From contig CM060990.1 of assembly GCA_030765065.1 (NCBI GenBank), forward strand, positions 663,350,618 to 663,414,617: 64,000 bases of DNA. Reading direction: 5' to 3'. Made by a program: the position numbers and the translations under genes. Below, piece after piece: positions 33,958 through 45,010 of the stretch. The notes beneath the pieces are model-generated. The model searched no databases. It was not told where the DNA came from and saw nothing but the letters and a program-made list of their open reading frames with translations. This DNA is from Deroplatys truncata (taxonomy: Eukaryota > Arthropoda > Insecta > Mantodea > Mantidae). How positions within the stretch are numbered: the first letter of the stretch is position 1; each line of letters begins with the position of its first letter.

Positions 33958-36473
33958 GGATTATTGAGCAAAGTAATTCTCAGTATATAAATTCAATCTG
34001 CTGGAGTATTAAACGAGATGGTAGTTTGAGATTAACTTTAGACGGTAGATATGTCAACAAATATATGAAGCCAGATCATTTTCAAAGTGAGGGAATTGGA
34101 CAACTAATTACGAAACTTTCAAGAGGGAGATTTCTGACATCCATTGACCTCACTGCTTCATATTGGCAAGTGGAATTAGATCCACAAGTGCGTTATTACA
34201 CTTCATTTCAATACTCGGGGATCCAGTATCGTTTTTGTGTAAATCCTTTTGGTTTAAAAAACTCAGGAAGTGGATTTTTGAGAGCCATTCACAGTATCTT
34301 TCGAAATTCTGCAGATGACTTTTTAATAAAGTATATTGATGACTTCCTAATCATTAGTCAAACATTTGAAGAACACATGAATAATGTCAATTACATGTTA
34401 AATAAACTGCAACAACATGGTATGACTGTAAACATACAAAAATCAAAATTTTGTGTCAAGGAAATAAATTTTCTGGGTTATGTAGTGGATGAACAAGGTA
34501 TAAGACCCGACCAAAAGAGAATTGAAGCAATAATGAAAATTCCATCACCAAGGAACGTAAAACAAATTAGACGTCTCTTAGGGGTATTGAACTTTCAGAG
34601 TAAGTTCGTACCAAGGTATTCGGCTGAAATAGAACCACTGCGGCAGCTACTCCGAAAGAACAATAAGTGGAGATGGACAGAGGATCATCAAAAATGTTTT
34701 GAGAGAGTAAAAGAACTCTTTGCTAAGTCCATATTACTCGAGAGGATCAGAGAAGATTTGGAATATGAGATTTATGTCGACGCATCAATGCAAGGATATG
34801 CCGGAATTTTAGGACAGCGAGACATCAACAATGACTTTCACGTCATTAGTACAGCTTCTAGAGGACTCACAAATATTGAGCGGAATTCTTCAGTAACTCA
34901 GTTAGAAATTGGAGCACTATATTTCTCATTAATTCGTTTTAAAACCTATATTTATCAGCAAAAGGTGAAAGTATATTCAGACCACATCAGCTTAACTTTC
35001 ATACAACGGTGTAGATTATGTAGTGGAAAACTTGCTAGATACATTCATGCAATATCTGCATTCAATATTGAGATTATACACATTCCTGGCAAAAATAATA
35101 CCTTCAGTGATTTGCTATCAAGATTGAACTACAACCCACAAATTCCCGAAAATATTGAGAGGCCTAGAAATGAAGTCAAAATATTGACAATTGAAATTCC
35201 TTTAAGCAAAGAAATGATAAGAAAATTGAAAAATATGGGTGAAATTCAAAATGAGGACGCAAAATTATTTGAACTTAAAGAAAATGCACCATTAATTGAG
35301 GAGGCAAAGAAAGAAATTGTAGCAATTCGGGATGGGACATTATACAAGAAGCATGGAAAAGAAATGCCTAGTTGGAAGGTAATGGTTCCGAAAAGCATGG
35401 AAAAGGAACTAATTAAGAATTTTCACGAAGGGTTAGCACACTCAGGGACGGACCGGACAACTTCTATGATTTTAGAAAATTTATACATATCCAAATTGCA
35501 TCAGAAAGTGTGGAAATTTATATTGTGCTGTAACCTGTGTCAGAAGGCAAAGCAAATAAATGCAGCATATGCATTTGAGACTAATTCAGTTATAAGGGAT
35601 AAGCCGAGATGCGTAATTAGTATTGATATTCATGGTCCGATGCCTCCAAGTCAATTTGGAAATAAATATATATTTGTCTGTTATGATATATTCAGCAAAT
35701 ATGTAAGAATTTACCCTTTGAGAAAACCTACAGGTTTAGCATGTTTGAATAGACTATTCAAGTCATATGTGATAGAAGAAGGACCGATCCAATCTGTATT
35801 GAGCAATAATGCTTCGTACTTCACAGGAAAAAAAATTATGGATGGACTGAAAGAAAATGGCATTAAACAATATTTTTCGTCAAGATACAGACCGAACTCC
35901 AACCCAGTGGAGAGGGAAATTAAGGAAATTTCAAATTATTTAAGGGTGCTGTGTCATCGAAAACAAACCCAATGGTATGGATACGTGAATTTCGTTCAGA
36001 ATCTACTAAATGAAACCGTAAACAATGTGACAGGATACAAACCATGTGAACTTAAGTTAGGAAAGAAGATCAATACAATGTGTAAGAAAATTCCAGAAGC
36101 CATTCCAGATGCGCACTTGATACCACAAACAGAAGAAGAGATGTTCCGAAAAGCATTCGAGAGGATGAAGAAAAAGGCCATAAAAAGAAAAATTAAACAT
36201 GAAGAAAAGAAGAGAAAGGAATGGAGGATCAAAATAGGAGATTTAGTTTTGGTTAAAACCAAGAAATTGTCGGATAAAGCAAATAAACTTTATTGGCGAA
36301 TGTTTCTCAAATACCATGGACCATATGAAGTTGTTGAAGTATATGGAACAAATACATATGAGTTATGTAACTCAACAACTCGAAAAAGCATTGGAAAGTT
36401 CCATATTGAGATGCTGAAACCATACGACAATGACGATAAAGGCGAAACAGAAGACAAAGATGATAAAAAGTAA
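33957..36473 (+). CDS. Gypsy Pol: RT, RNase H, integrase (5' truncated)
   Basis: The frame is open from the junction (IIEQSNSQY precedes the first ATG at 34026) to the stop at 36473. Numbering from that Met: RT with motif A D41 and YIDD at 103-106; RNase H with D252, E294, D319; integrase zinc site H467/H472/C502/C505. The integrase core has D534, N594 where Asp is expected (SNNASYF for SDNGxxF), and E629 exactly 35 residues later. A GPY/F-like module (YHGPYEVVEV) lies near the C terminus. A single G-to-A change (codon 35805-35807) explains N594 and would inactivate strand transfer. Protease and gag are absent. The long open frame implies fairly recent insertion, yet the copy is defective. 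Confidence 0.9.
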   Translation, partial: WIIEQSNSQYINSICWSIKRDGSLRLTLDGRYVNKYMKPDHFQSEGIGQLITKLSRGRFLTSIDLTASYWQVELDPQVRYYTSFQYSGIQYRFCVNPFGLKNSGSGFLRAIHSIFRNSADDFLIKYIDDFLIISQTFEEHMNNVNYMLNKLQQHGMTVNIQKSKFCVKEINFLGYVVDEQGIRPDQKRIEAIMKIPSPRNVKQIRRLLGVLNFQSKFVPRYSAEIEPLRQLLRKNNKWRWTEDHQKCFERVKELFAKSILLERIREDLEYEIYVDASMQGYAGILGQRDINNDFHVISTASRGLTNIERNSSVTQLEIGALYFSLIRFKTYIYQQKVKVYSDHISLTFIQRCRLCSGKLARYIHAISAFNIEIIHIPGKNNTFSDLLSRLNYNPQIPENIERPRNEVKILTIEIPLSKEMIRKLKNMGEIQNEDAKLFELKENAPLIEEAKKEIVAIRDGTLYKKHGKEMPSWKVMVPKSMEKELIKNFHEGLAHSGTDRTTSMILENLYISKLHQKVWKFILCCNLCQKAKQINAAYAFETNSVIRDKPRCVISIDIHGPMPPSQFGNKYIFVCYDIFSKYVRIYPLRKPTGLACLNRLFKSYVIEEGPIQSVLSNNASYFTGKKIMDGLKENGIKQYFSSRYRPNSNPVEREIKEISNYLRVLCHRKQTQWYGYVNFVQNLLNETVNNVTGYKPCELKLGKKINTMCKKIPEAIPDAHLIPQTEEEMFRKAFERMKKKAIKRKIKHEEKKRKEWRIKIGDLVLVKTKKLSDKANKLYWRMFLKYHGPYEVVEVYGTNTYELCNSTTRKSIGKFHIEMLKPYDNDDKGETEDKDDKK

Positions 36474-36956
36474 ATGCTGGATAGTTAAAGACGAAATGCA
36501 GAGCAATGTATTGGAACGTAAGAGGGTTAATTATGTATGTATGTCATAAGAAAGGAGAAATAAATTTTGGACATAACTAAATGTTTAAAAGGAAAATAAC
36601 ATTTTCTTAGTAACTGTAACAGCATTTGAAATGAAGCATAATGTTATATTAAAGTAAAAGTACGTAGAGATAATTCAAAGAGTAGTGTGAATATAAAGTA
36701 CGAAACAACAAAAATGGGGTAAAAATAATTAAAAACAAATACTTATGTAGCAAACAGAAAATGTGAAACAGTGTCTAGATTTAAGACATGTAAATATATT
36801 TGTGTAGAGGGTAAATATTTTTGGTAAATATGTTTAATAATTAAAAAAAAAATTCTTGAATGCATAAATTTTTGTCAACAATATAAGAAAGTAAACCATT
36901 TTTGTAACAGTAATTAAATAATTCAGGGTACAGTATTTGCTATAATAAAAAAAAAT

Positions 36957-38280
36957 TGTAATGTCAGATTAATGTCTAAAAACATTAAACCAGAGCCAGT
37001 AAATAGTGGCGAGATAAAGGAAAAACATATGTCGTGTGTTAAATACGTGTGAAGTGTTAAGTGAAAGTGATAGCGTGTGTTCCAAGATTTAGGAGACTAA
37101 AAACCCAATTATAAAATTTCCAAACAAGTTGTAAATATTTATAATTATGTTTCTAGTGGGGCATATGATGCAGTAATTTGTGTCATAAATTATTTAAATG
37201 TAAAGAATGATTATAATATGATTATGCATTTTTATGTATCATTGATTTAAGATGTTTGTTGATTGTAATTATTGTTGGGAAGTAAGTTTATACTGTCTTA
37301 CTGAAACTGACAATAATAGCGTGTAATAATGCAGCGAGGGGATGAGCTGTTTATCATTATTAGAGACGAGGAAGTTACGTAATGTTGGCGCGTTTTTCTG
37401 TACAATTTGCTGGAACATTCTTCCTAAAGCATATGTATTCATAATTTTCATTGGATATAAAAATAGACGCTAATGTTGGCGCGTTTTATTAGCCAATTGC
37501 AGCTCAGTTATAATCTTTAGGCATATCGGGGTGTATGAGTATAAAAGAGCTAGGCTAGAGGTAGAGTTCGTCAGTTCATCAAAATTCTTTGTACATTACA
37601 CGTCGCCTTGAGTCTGTCAGTTCATCGAAAATATTTGTATGATACACGTCGCCTTCAGTCCAGCAGAAATATTACACGTCGGCTATCGATTCACAAGTTA
37701 CGCGTAGCAGAGTTAGGAAAATTCTCAAGTGTTGTAAAGTTAATTATACAAAAGGTTGAAGTATGTGAATTAAAAGTGATCAGTAAGAAGTTGTTATAAC
37801 AGTTTCAGTTTGGCGAGTGTCAAGATCAATGTGTAAATTGTGATAGTGAATGTGTTCGACAATAAAAAGTGTAAAACAAATTCCTTCATCAGTATTATCT
37901 TTGGATAAAAGATTCCTGTCCGTTTACACAACCTGTATAAAGAGATGTGCTTGACCCAAAAGGATAATAGCTAGCCGGAGGACAGTAAACCAAAATTAAA
38001 TAAAATAACAGTAGCATTCTTTCAAACAAACACTAATACTACCGCAAATTGCTAACACCAGATGGAGCTACAAACCTAACAAAGAATTACGTCACAAAAT
38101 GGCATCACCACGTGAAGTAAACACACATACACAAACATTATAAGTAAAACCGTCGCAAAATGGCTTCCCATACATGGGGCAGTTAAAATTATGTAACCAA
38201 ACAAAACAAAAGCAGCACAATAAAGATCTTCAAGTTCTAATAATTTACATAAAAACATATTACGTAAGCACTAAACCGTC
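36957..38280 (+). repeat. 3' LTR of gypsy element
   Basis: It begins TGTAATGTC after an A tract. It has a TATA box TATAAAAG (37540-37547), tandem ACACGTCGCC-bearing repeats (about 37568-37695) and AATAAA at 37861. It shares order and many blocks with the LTR at 2118-3165. The right boundary is approximate (38230-38285). Confidence 0.7.
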
Positions 38281-38289
38281 ACAAGGTTA

Positions 38290-39078
38290 ATGCATTCATG
38301 TTATTCTGCAAATAACAGCACCTTTAATATAACATATTGGCACTAAAGCAATCAATTATTTGAAGAAATAATTTGGGAGCCTAGCACTCAAACATGCTTA
38401 TGGACTAGTGAGATGCATAAATTTAATTTAATCTCATTTCAATGAGTGCTAATGTTAACATATAATGCAATAATACATATTCAGATAACATATCTGACTA
38501 ACAGATAATTCTGAGAGTTAAATTAATTGATTTTCTGCTTTGGATGTATACTGTACATAATCTTTTGTTTTGTTTAATCAAAATTGGCTAAATTTTGTAT
38601 TTAGTTTACTTTCTACAATTTTCTGTTTACTGCTTTGACTTTGTTTTAAAGTCAGTCTTTATTAATATTTGCCAATTCATACTACGGTTGTTTTGTTTTC
38701 AATAGGGTATTATTGTATAACAAGTTATCAGTACATTCAAAAAATAAGAAGACTGTTAAAATTCAACATATAATACGTATTCATCTATTACATTTAAGTA
38801 GATATGGGGCATAAAACTATTCTAATTTCAACCATCTGATTCAATCATCCCAATGCACCTCTGATCTCACCCATGTTGCACATGTTCTGCATAGAAATGA
38901 CAGTCTAGTGTACATTAGCAAAGTGGTACATTAACATTCTTTTATTAGGTAAAAGGGTGTATAACCATAAAATACTTTCATGCTAACTTTTTAACCTTTT
39001 CCATGTTTAAATAATTGCAGGCAGGTAAATGTGTTATGCCATGTGGTCCACTTGTAATTCTTGAGATGTATAACACTT
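38290..39078. other. AT-rich stretch, nothing recognised
   Basis: No frame, TIR or RNA-like element was seen. Confidence 0.4.
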
Positions 39079-39345
39079 ACATGATGATGATGATGATGAT
39101 GAGATGGGGCTTAAGGGCGCTCAACTGCCAAGGTTATTAGCGCCCTTACTATGTGTAAAATATAAAAGGAACTGTCAAAAAAGTAAAAAACCCCATACAA
39201 ACCGCTTGGTCAAAAACACAGACGGAATACTAAAATCCACACACTAAAATCATGGTCAACAAGAGAATAAAACCACGTGTCAAGAACTGTAGAATGCGAG
39301 GGACACGAGCGCTAGATGTCCACTGGGGAGGAGTGCCCCCATTAA
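39079..39345 (-). mobile_element. SINE-like repeat with (GAT)n tail, copy 1
   Basis: A GAT run is followed by GGGCTTAAGGGCGCTCAAC and GCGCCCTTAC, then a body ending CACTGGGGAGGAGTGCCCCC. The start forms a small GGGCGC hairpin. The copy at 39418 has the same order. The family is not named. Confidence 0.55.
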
Positions 39346-39416
39346 TATAACACTTACAGTGTTATAGAAGTTAATGAAGGTTAATGTCCATCTTAATGCA
39401 AAACAATCTATTTCTG

Positions 39417-39417
<1 letters not shown>

Positions 39418-39455
<38 letters not shown>

Positions 39456-39900
39456 GATGCGGTTTAAGGGCGCTCAACAGCTATGGTCATCAGCGCCCTT
39501 ACAAAATATAAAATGTAAAGTTCAAAAATAAAATAATGGGTAAAAAACCGCAGATACAACACTTTAAAATAAGCCATCGAAGGCGAAAATTTAAAATCCA
39601 GAAATTAAAATACGGGACACAAACCCGCGCAGTCCATACATTAAAATACTAATCAACGTCTAAAAAACAACCACACTAAAAACGTTGCAAATCAAATAAT
39701 AAAAGAGTTAACTACGTGTCAGGACCTGTAGAAGCCACGGGTCCAGAGCGTCGTATGTCCCCAGGGGAGAACAGCCCCCCCCCCATTAAAATGGACAATA
39801 TAAAATCATAAAACTAAAAGACGCTCAGCGCATTAAATGCGTCGAATGAAACCACTGTCACGGATAAAACATAAAAGACTTGCTATAGTATACGCGTCGT
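39418..39900 (-). mobile_element. SINE-like repeat with (GAT)n tail, copy 2
   Basis: (GAT)n at 39418-39456 precedes GGTTTAAGGGCGCTCAAC and GCGCCCTTAC. The body is longer than copy 1 (ACTACGTGTCAGGACCTGTAG matches CCACGTGTCAAGAACTGTAG). The two copies are in direct orientation, 75 bp apart. Confidence 0.55.
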
Positions 39901-40503
39901 CTGCTTCTGGAAAAAGCTGCATACCTATAAGTTACCTAGTCTTCAATAAATAAAGGTTTTCCTTCTTATGCTTTATTTGGTAAAGATGGTTTTGATACGG
40001 CAGATAAGATATATTATGCAATTAGTTTCATAATTCCTATGTAGATACTTTTTGTGGTACAAGACACACGATTATGCGCATAATAATTATAAAATAATGT
40101 GAAGCATACCTTTTGAGATGAGACAAAGTCTGGTCGACATGTTATAATCCCAATAAACACAACAGTATACACAAACAGTAAAGATTAATAGTAATGTGAC
40201 TCTCAATTGCAATTGTTTCACAAACTAAAGCCACTTCAAGACTGTGTAAACAAGGAGCATCGTTTCAAAACGTGACTAGTCCGTTCACGATCGAAAATTC
40301 GTTAGAAACAAATAACGATAAACTGCATCAAAGCGAGAAGCGTCCACTTTCTTACGCACATTGTCGAGCACGTGTAGAGGAATTCCCGCCTCTTTTATCA
40401 CTACATGACAGAAACATGTTTTCATTGTAGCCCATTGTTTGACCAGATTGCATTGTCCACAGCTGTGTCGGTATTATTGTGAGCATTGTAAGCAGTTTTG
40501 TCT

Positions 40504-41210
40504 ATGAATATGGAAGAAAGTGTCGTTGTATGTGAGCGTTCTGCAGGTTCCAGAAAGAGGCAAAGGATACGACAAAAAGGAAAAGAGAACAAAAAGAAAG
40601 CTAAATATTATTTAAACTTTATAAAAAGAATAATTATTGGTATTATTAAAGAAAACACGGGAAATGAAATGTATTCAGAGCTACTTTGCGATTACTATGG
40701 TTCCATTCATTGGTGTTTTTCAGGTATTTTGTTCAAGATCTTTGCATGCTGGAGTTCAAGTCTCCATGTACGCACAGAGAGCCAGATTTAAATGCTGCAC
40801 CATTCCTGCCTAACACCTTATTAAAACAAGAATATTGGTGTATAACTACGGCAACAAATCACAAGATAGGCTTCTGGCATCAATGATGTCTGTATCATCT
40901 CCAAAAATGCGCAGAATCCGAAAATCAGATAGGATTAACTCAGCGGTTATTAAATATAAAGTTATAGTAAATAATGAACATATTCTGCTTTGTTCTAAGT
41001 TTTTTCAAGTTCCTTTTGGTATTGGCGCAACACGAGTAAATAGCATAGCACCTTCTCTAATAGCAGGTAAACCAATAATGGAAAGAAGGGGAGGTGATCG
41101 GAAACCAAACAGTATGCTCAAAAGAAGGAATCGGTAATTAGCTTCTTATCCAAGCTAAAATCCAGAGAAAATCATTATTCAAAACAAAAAAGTAAGCGAT
41201 TAGTAGCATA
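40504..41210 (+). pseudogene. Transposase-like or hypothetical gene fragment, frameshifted
   Basis: An ATG at 40504 opens a basic N terminus (RKRQRIRQKGKENKKKAK), and a second frame (40835-41137) gives ILLCSKFFQVPFGIGATRV and a MERRGGDRKP segment. A further +1 shift gives FLSKLKSRENHYSKQKSKR (about 41140-41200). The ordered motifs (cysteine-containing FF, RGG-D, then a SRENHY-type segment) recall a widespread family of uncharacterised insect proteins probably derived from a transposase. Two frame changes suggest decay. The 3' side runs into a minisatellite. Confidence 0.4.
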
Positions 41211-41214
41211 TATA

Positions 41215-42770
41215 GAGGGATTCTGGCGCAGTTTTGCGTTTATATGGGAAAGGATAGGGAAAACTAGGGTGGATGCGGAGGAAAATGCGTTTATATGGGA
41301 GAGATAGGGACTCCGAGGATCGATGCTAGGCTAGATAGAGGTTGAAGGAGTGGGGTTGCGTTTTATATGAGAGATACGGGGAATACGAGGAGAAGTGTTA
41401 GACTAGATAGAGTTTGAGTTGTGGAATATGCATTTATACGGGAAAGATAGGGAAAACGTGAACAGATGCTAGGATAGACAGATGCTGAAGCAGGGGGAAT
41501 ATGAACATATATACAGGAGAGATAGGGGATACGTGGAGAGGTACTAGACTATTCAGGGCTTGAAGGGTAGAGTATGGCTTTTTATATGAAGAGACGAGGG
41601 TATATGCTAGGTTGAGAGAACCTTCAAGGAGGAAAGATGCGTTTATATGTAGAAGATAGGGAAAACGAGGAGAGTTCTGAGGTAGAGCAGGGACTGAAGG
41701 AGGGAGAGATATGCTTTATACGACAGAGATAGGGCATACGAGGAGAGGTGCTAGTGTAGACAGAGGTTAAGGAGTAGGGTATACGCTTATGTGAGGAATA
41801 TATGGAAAACGGGGACAGATGGTATGATAGACAGAAGCTGGCCCACTTATGCGTTTATATGGCAAAGGATGGGGAAAACGAGGGCAGATGCGACGGTTCA
41901 AGGAGGAAAATGCGTTTATAGGGAAGAGATAGGGAATACCAGGGCTGATGTTAGACTAGTCGGATGCTAAAGGAGGGAGGGATACGCTTTATACGAGAGA
42001 GATAGGGAATACAAGGAAAGATGCTATACTAAACAGCACTTGAAGGGTAGAATATGGCGTTTTATATGGGAGAGATAGCGAACCGAGGAGAGGTATTAGG
42101 CTAGGAGGTTTGAATGATAGAGTAGGCGTTTATATGCGAGAGATAGGGAATACGAGGATCGATGCTCGGCTAGACAGAGTTGAAGTAGGGGAATGCGTCT
42201 TATATGAGAGAGGTAGGGGAATATGAGGAGAAGTGTTAGGATAGACAGGGTTTGAGGTGTGGAGTATGAATTTTATGGGAAAGATAGGGAAAGCGTGAAC
42301 AGATAATAGGCTAGACAGATAATGAAGGAGGGGGATGTAAGTTTATACGGGTGAGATACGGAATACGAGGAGAGGTGCTAGACTAGACAGATGCTCAAGG
42401 AGGAGGGGATACGAGGAGAGGTATTAGACCATACAGGACTTGAAGGGTAGAATATGGCGTTTTTATATGGGAGAGCTAGCAAGCCGAGGAGAGGTATTAG
42501 GCTAGGAGGTTTGAATGAAAGAGTATGCGTTTATATGGAGAGACGAGGAAAACGAAGGTAGGTGCTAGGTTGAGAGAGTCTTCAAGCAGGAAATGCATTT
42601 ATATGAGAGCGGGGGAAATACGAGGAGAGGTGCTAGTCTAGAGAGGGGTTGAGGAGTAGAGTATGCATTTATATGGGAGAAATATGGAAAACGGGAGAGA
42701 TACAAGGATAGGCAGGGGTTGAAGAAGGCGGAGGAATGTAGATTTATACGGTAATATAGAGAGCAATGAG
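41215..42770 (+). repeat. Degenerate minisatellite, ~75-90-bp units
   Basis: About 18-20 irregular units carry GCGTTTATATGGGAGAGATA, GGGAATACGAGGAGAGG, TGCTAGACTAGACAG and TTGAAGGAGGG in the same order. Units vary in length and are partly lost, so the array is old. Confidence 0.85.
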
Positions 42771-42969
42771 ATTATAAAACATTTCTCATCCAACGTTACA
42801 ACACTTTTATATACTTTTTTTCTAAACCTTACAAACGTTTTATATGTTAAACAGTAGTGCGCGAGACGGAGAGGGACAAACTGTATATCGGTTTACAGCG
42901 AAGTATACGTCTAGCCTATCCCCCCACCTTGCATGCTCTGGATCTTCTCATTGTCTATTCATTCCTATC

Positions 42970-43195
42970 ATCTAACATAATCACGTAACAAGACGTAACC
43001 AACAAACGTAACCACGTAACAAGATGTAACACAACGTAACATAACAGCATGACAAGACGTCACACTAAGCAACATAAGCACGTAACCACGCAACATCACG
43101 TGACATCTCGTAACCAGAAACGTCACACGACGTAACACGTACCAACCATGTAACCACGTAACAAAACGTAAGAACAACACGTAACCAACCCATTG
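42970..43195. repeat. CGTAAC-rich short repeat cluster
   Basis: The hexamer CGTAAC and near variants recur roughly a dozen times, often as ACGTAACAAGACGTAAC or ACGTAACCACGTAAC. Spacing is irregular. Its function is unknown. Confidence 0.75.
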
Positions 43196-43643
43196 TTAAG
43201 GTAATCTAAACTAATTCATCCTTCATAACTTAGACAATAAGTACGAGAACCTAGCCTAGATTAACCTGACCAATCCCAAACGTTCCTCTCATCATCTATT
43301 CCACTCAGTCATCGTCTACCCTAATCTGGCTAACCAGAGATAACCTCAACTTTCTTTTAGTGAAATTGCAATGTTTTATTCAGGTTTTATTATTCGAGAG
43401 TTTTAATTGAAAAGTTTACGTCAACATACCTTTATTTTAGTTCGTTGTAGGTATCTCTCCCCTTTTTATCTAGGCTTGAGACTAGCACTAGGATTGCTCC
43501 TAATGGCAGGGTTACCACCTTCCCTTACATCTTCTTCTTTCTTCATCAGTCATCAGATAGTTGCATACACAGCACACGGATAACCTTCATTTTTTTAACA
43601 TTGTAGACTCACGAGAAAATCTTTATCTTTGTCTTACATTCTT

Positions 43644-44243
43644 TTAAGCGCTGGTTGTAATGGCGTAATGTCCATACGCATATGTCGTTATTCCATCCTC
43701 AGCAATAATTTTTTTATCATCAAACGGAGTCAATGTGATTTTATTCACTTGCACTCTGGCAAGAGCATGCTCCCGAGACAGGATCAGATTCATGGGTGTT
43801 CTGATGATTTCTCCGGTTTTAAGACAGTCAGCATAACTCTCAAATGTAATGTACTGATTAATAGCACTACATTTAATGCCTTTAATCTTTTTTATCATTG
43901 AGCCATGGATATCTAGTGCATACATATTAGGTCGTAGCCTGACAAAGTGGTGCATGATTTTACCATTAGCCTCATCTTTAAATTTTCCCAACACCTTCTT
44001 GTTTAGAGCTGAATAGCATATATGGTTGACAGGGTAATCAGCTGTATCTAGGTGTTCGAGAAAACGTAGCTTGTCCTGGTACACATCTTCAATCATCACA
44101 CGATGAATGAACGAATCAGTGTCCATATACATCAGCTTCAGGTTTTCAGATCCATAATATGGCAGCAACACATCATAATGATAGTGGTACATTAATGTCT
44201 TGGAGATGTCCAACACACTCATTCCAATGTATATAGGAATGCC
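43644..44243 (-). pseudogene. Polinton/Maverick-type family B DNA polymerase fragment
   Basis: About 200 codons are open on the minus strand. They start in GIPIYIGMSVLDISKTLMY, include the family B polymerase motif C (LMYMDTDSF, about residue 35 of the intact part) and end with the DDKKIIAEDGITTYAYGHY segment typical of the C terminus of protein-primed polymerases of Polintons. Upstream exonuclease and palm parts are absent: at about 44245 the sequence changes to the dispersed repeat seen at 13452. No other Polinton gene (integrase, ATPase, protease, capsid) was found nearby. An alternative is a relic of a related DNA virus or plasmid. Confidence 0.75.
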
Positions 44244-44250
44244 CTGTATC

Positions 44251-44365
44251 AGCTACTTTAATGAGCCCCTCCCCAACCTTCATGCCTATGAAAGTCAGTA
44301 TTCAATTCCTATTTTTGTTTCAGAGATATGTGTGATGGTAGTTTAAGGTGACTCAATCTGTACAT
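44251..44365 (+). repeat. Dispersed repeat, copy 2
   Basis: It matches 13452-13570 (CTACTTTAATGAGCCC, CCTTCATGCC, TATTTTTGTTTCAGA). It directly abuts the polymerase fragment. Confidence 0.55.
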
Positions 44366-44869
44366 AATGTCTTATGTTTCCCTTAGCCAGAATAAGGGTT
44401 TTATAGCCTAATATATAGTGTGTTTTCATTATGTATGTCGGCTATTTATAGTAATCATTCCGGATCAATCATTGTTGACTAACAGCTATGTTCCACAAAA
44501 CACAAGGCAATCTAAAAACAAAAGTTTTTGTGTTATTGATAGTGCCATAATTCAATATTTCCCATTAAGATATGAATACAAATTTATTATCTTTCTCACC
44601 TCTAATGCTTTGAATCCTCCTCCTACTGTCACTCTGCCATTAACAGTTTTGAGATTCTGTTCAATGCTTATTACAACATGCTTTCTTTTCCCTGACATCT
44701 TAAACACAAATAAACCTCAATAACCATTATAAAATAAGAGTGAGCCTCCATGTGCAAGCAGCTAACACTTATTACAGCGCAATATTTCTTGGAATGTGGG
44801 GTAGGGGATGAGAATTAACTTCATAAAGTACCAAGTACCTGTATGTAATTTAAGGTTGGAACAAAGGAA

Positions 44870-45010
44870 CATTGCCAATTATCTCAGGAACACCGCCAGT
44901 GTGAATTTGAGCATTTGGTATTTTTTGTTCATTCTTTCTTTGCCAATTGTCACAATAACAATACCAGTGTGAATTTGAGTATCTGGTATTTTTGTTCATT
45001 CTTTCTTAAT
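44870..45010 (+). repeat. Direct duplication, ~70-bp unit
   Basis: GCCAATT...CAGTGTGAATTTGAG...TTTGTTCATTCTTTCTT occurs twice head to tail. Confidence 0.7.

Larger units (their letters stand above)
33957..38280 (+). mobile_element. 5'-truncated Ty3/gypsy retrotransposon
   Basis: It contains pol from the beginning of the RT domain, a 3' untranslated region, an A-rich tract (36946-36955) and a 3' LTR from 36957 to about 38280. There is no 5' LTR, primer-binding site, gag or protease. The left edge coincides with the break of array unit F. The right LTR end is estimated by alignment to the LTR at 2118-3165. Confidence 0.8.

Noticed and set aside
40835-41137. Complete independent gene
   Set aside because: Conserved-looking motifs continue beyond the stop in another frame, so it is better described as part of a frameshifted remnant.
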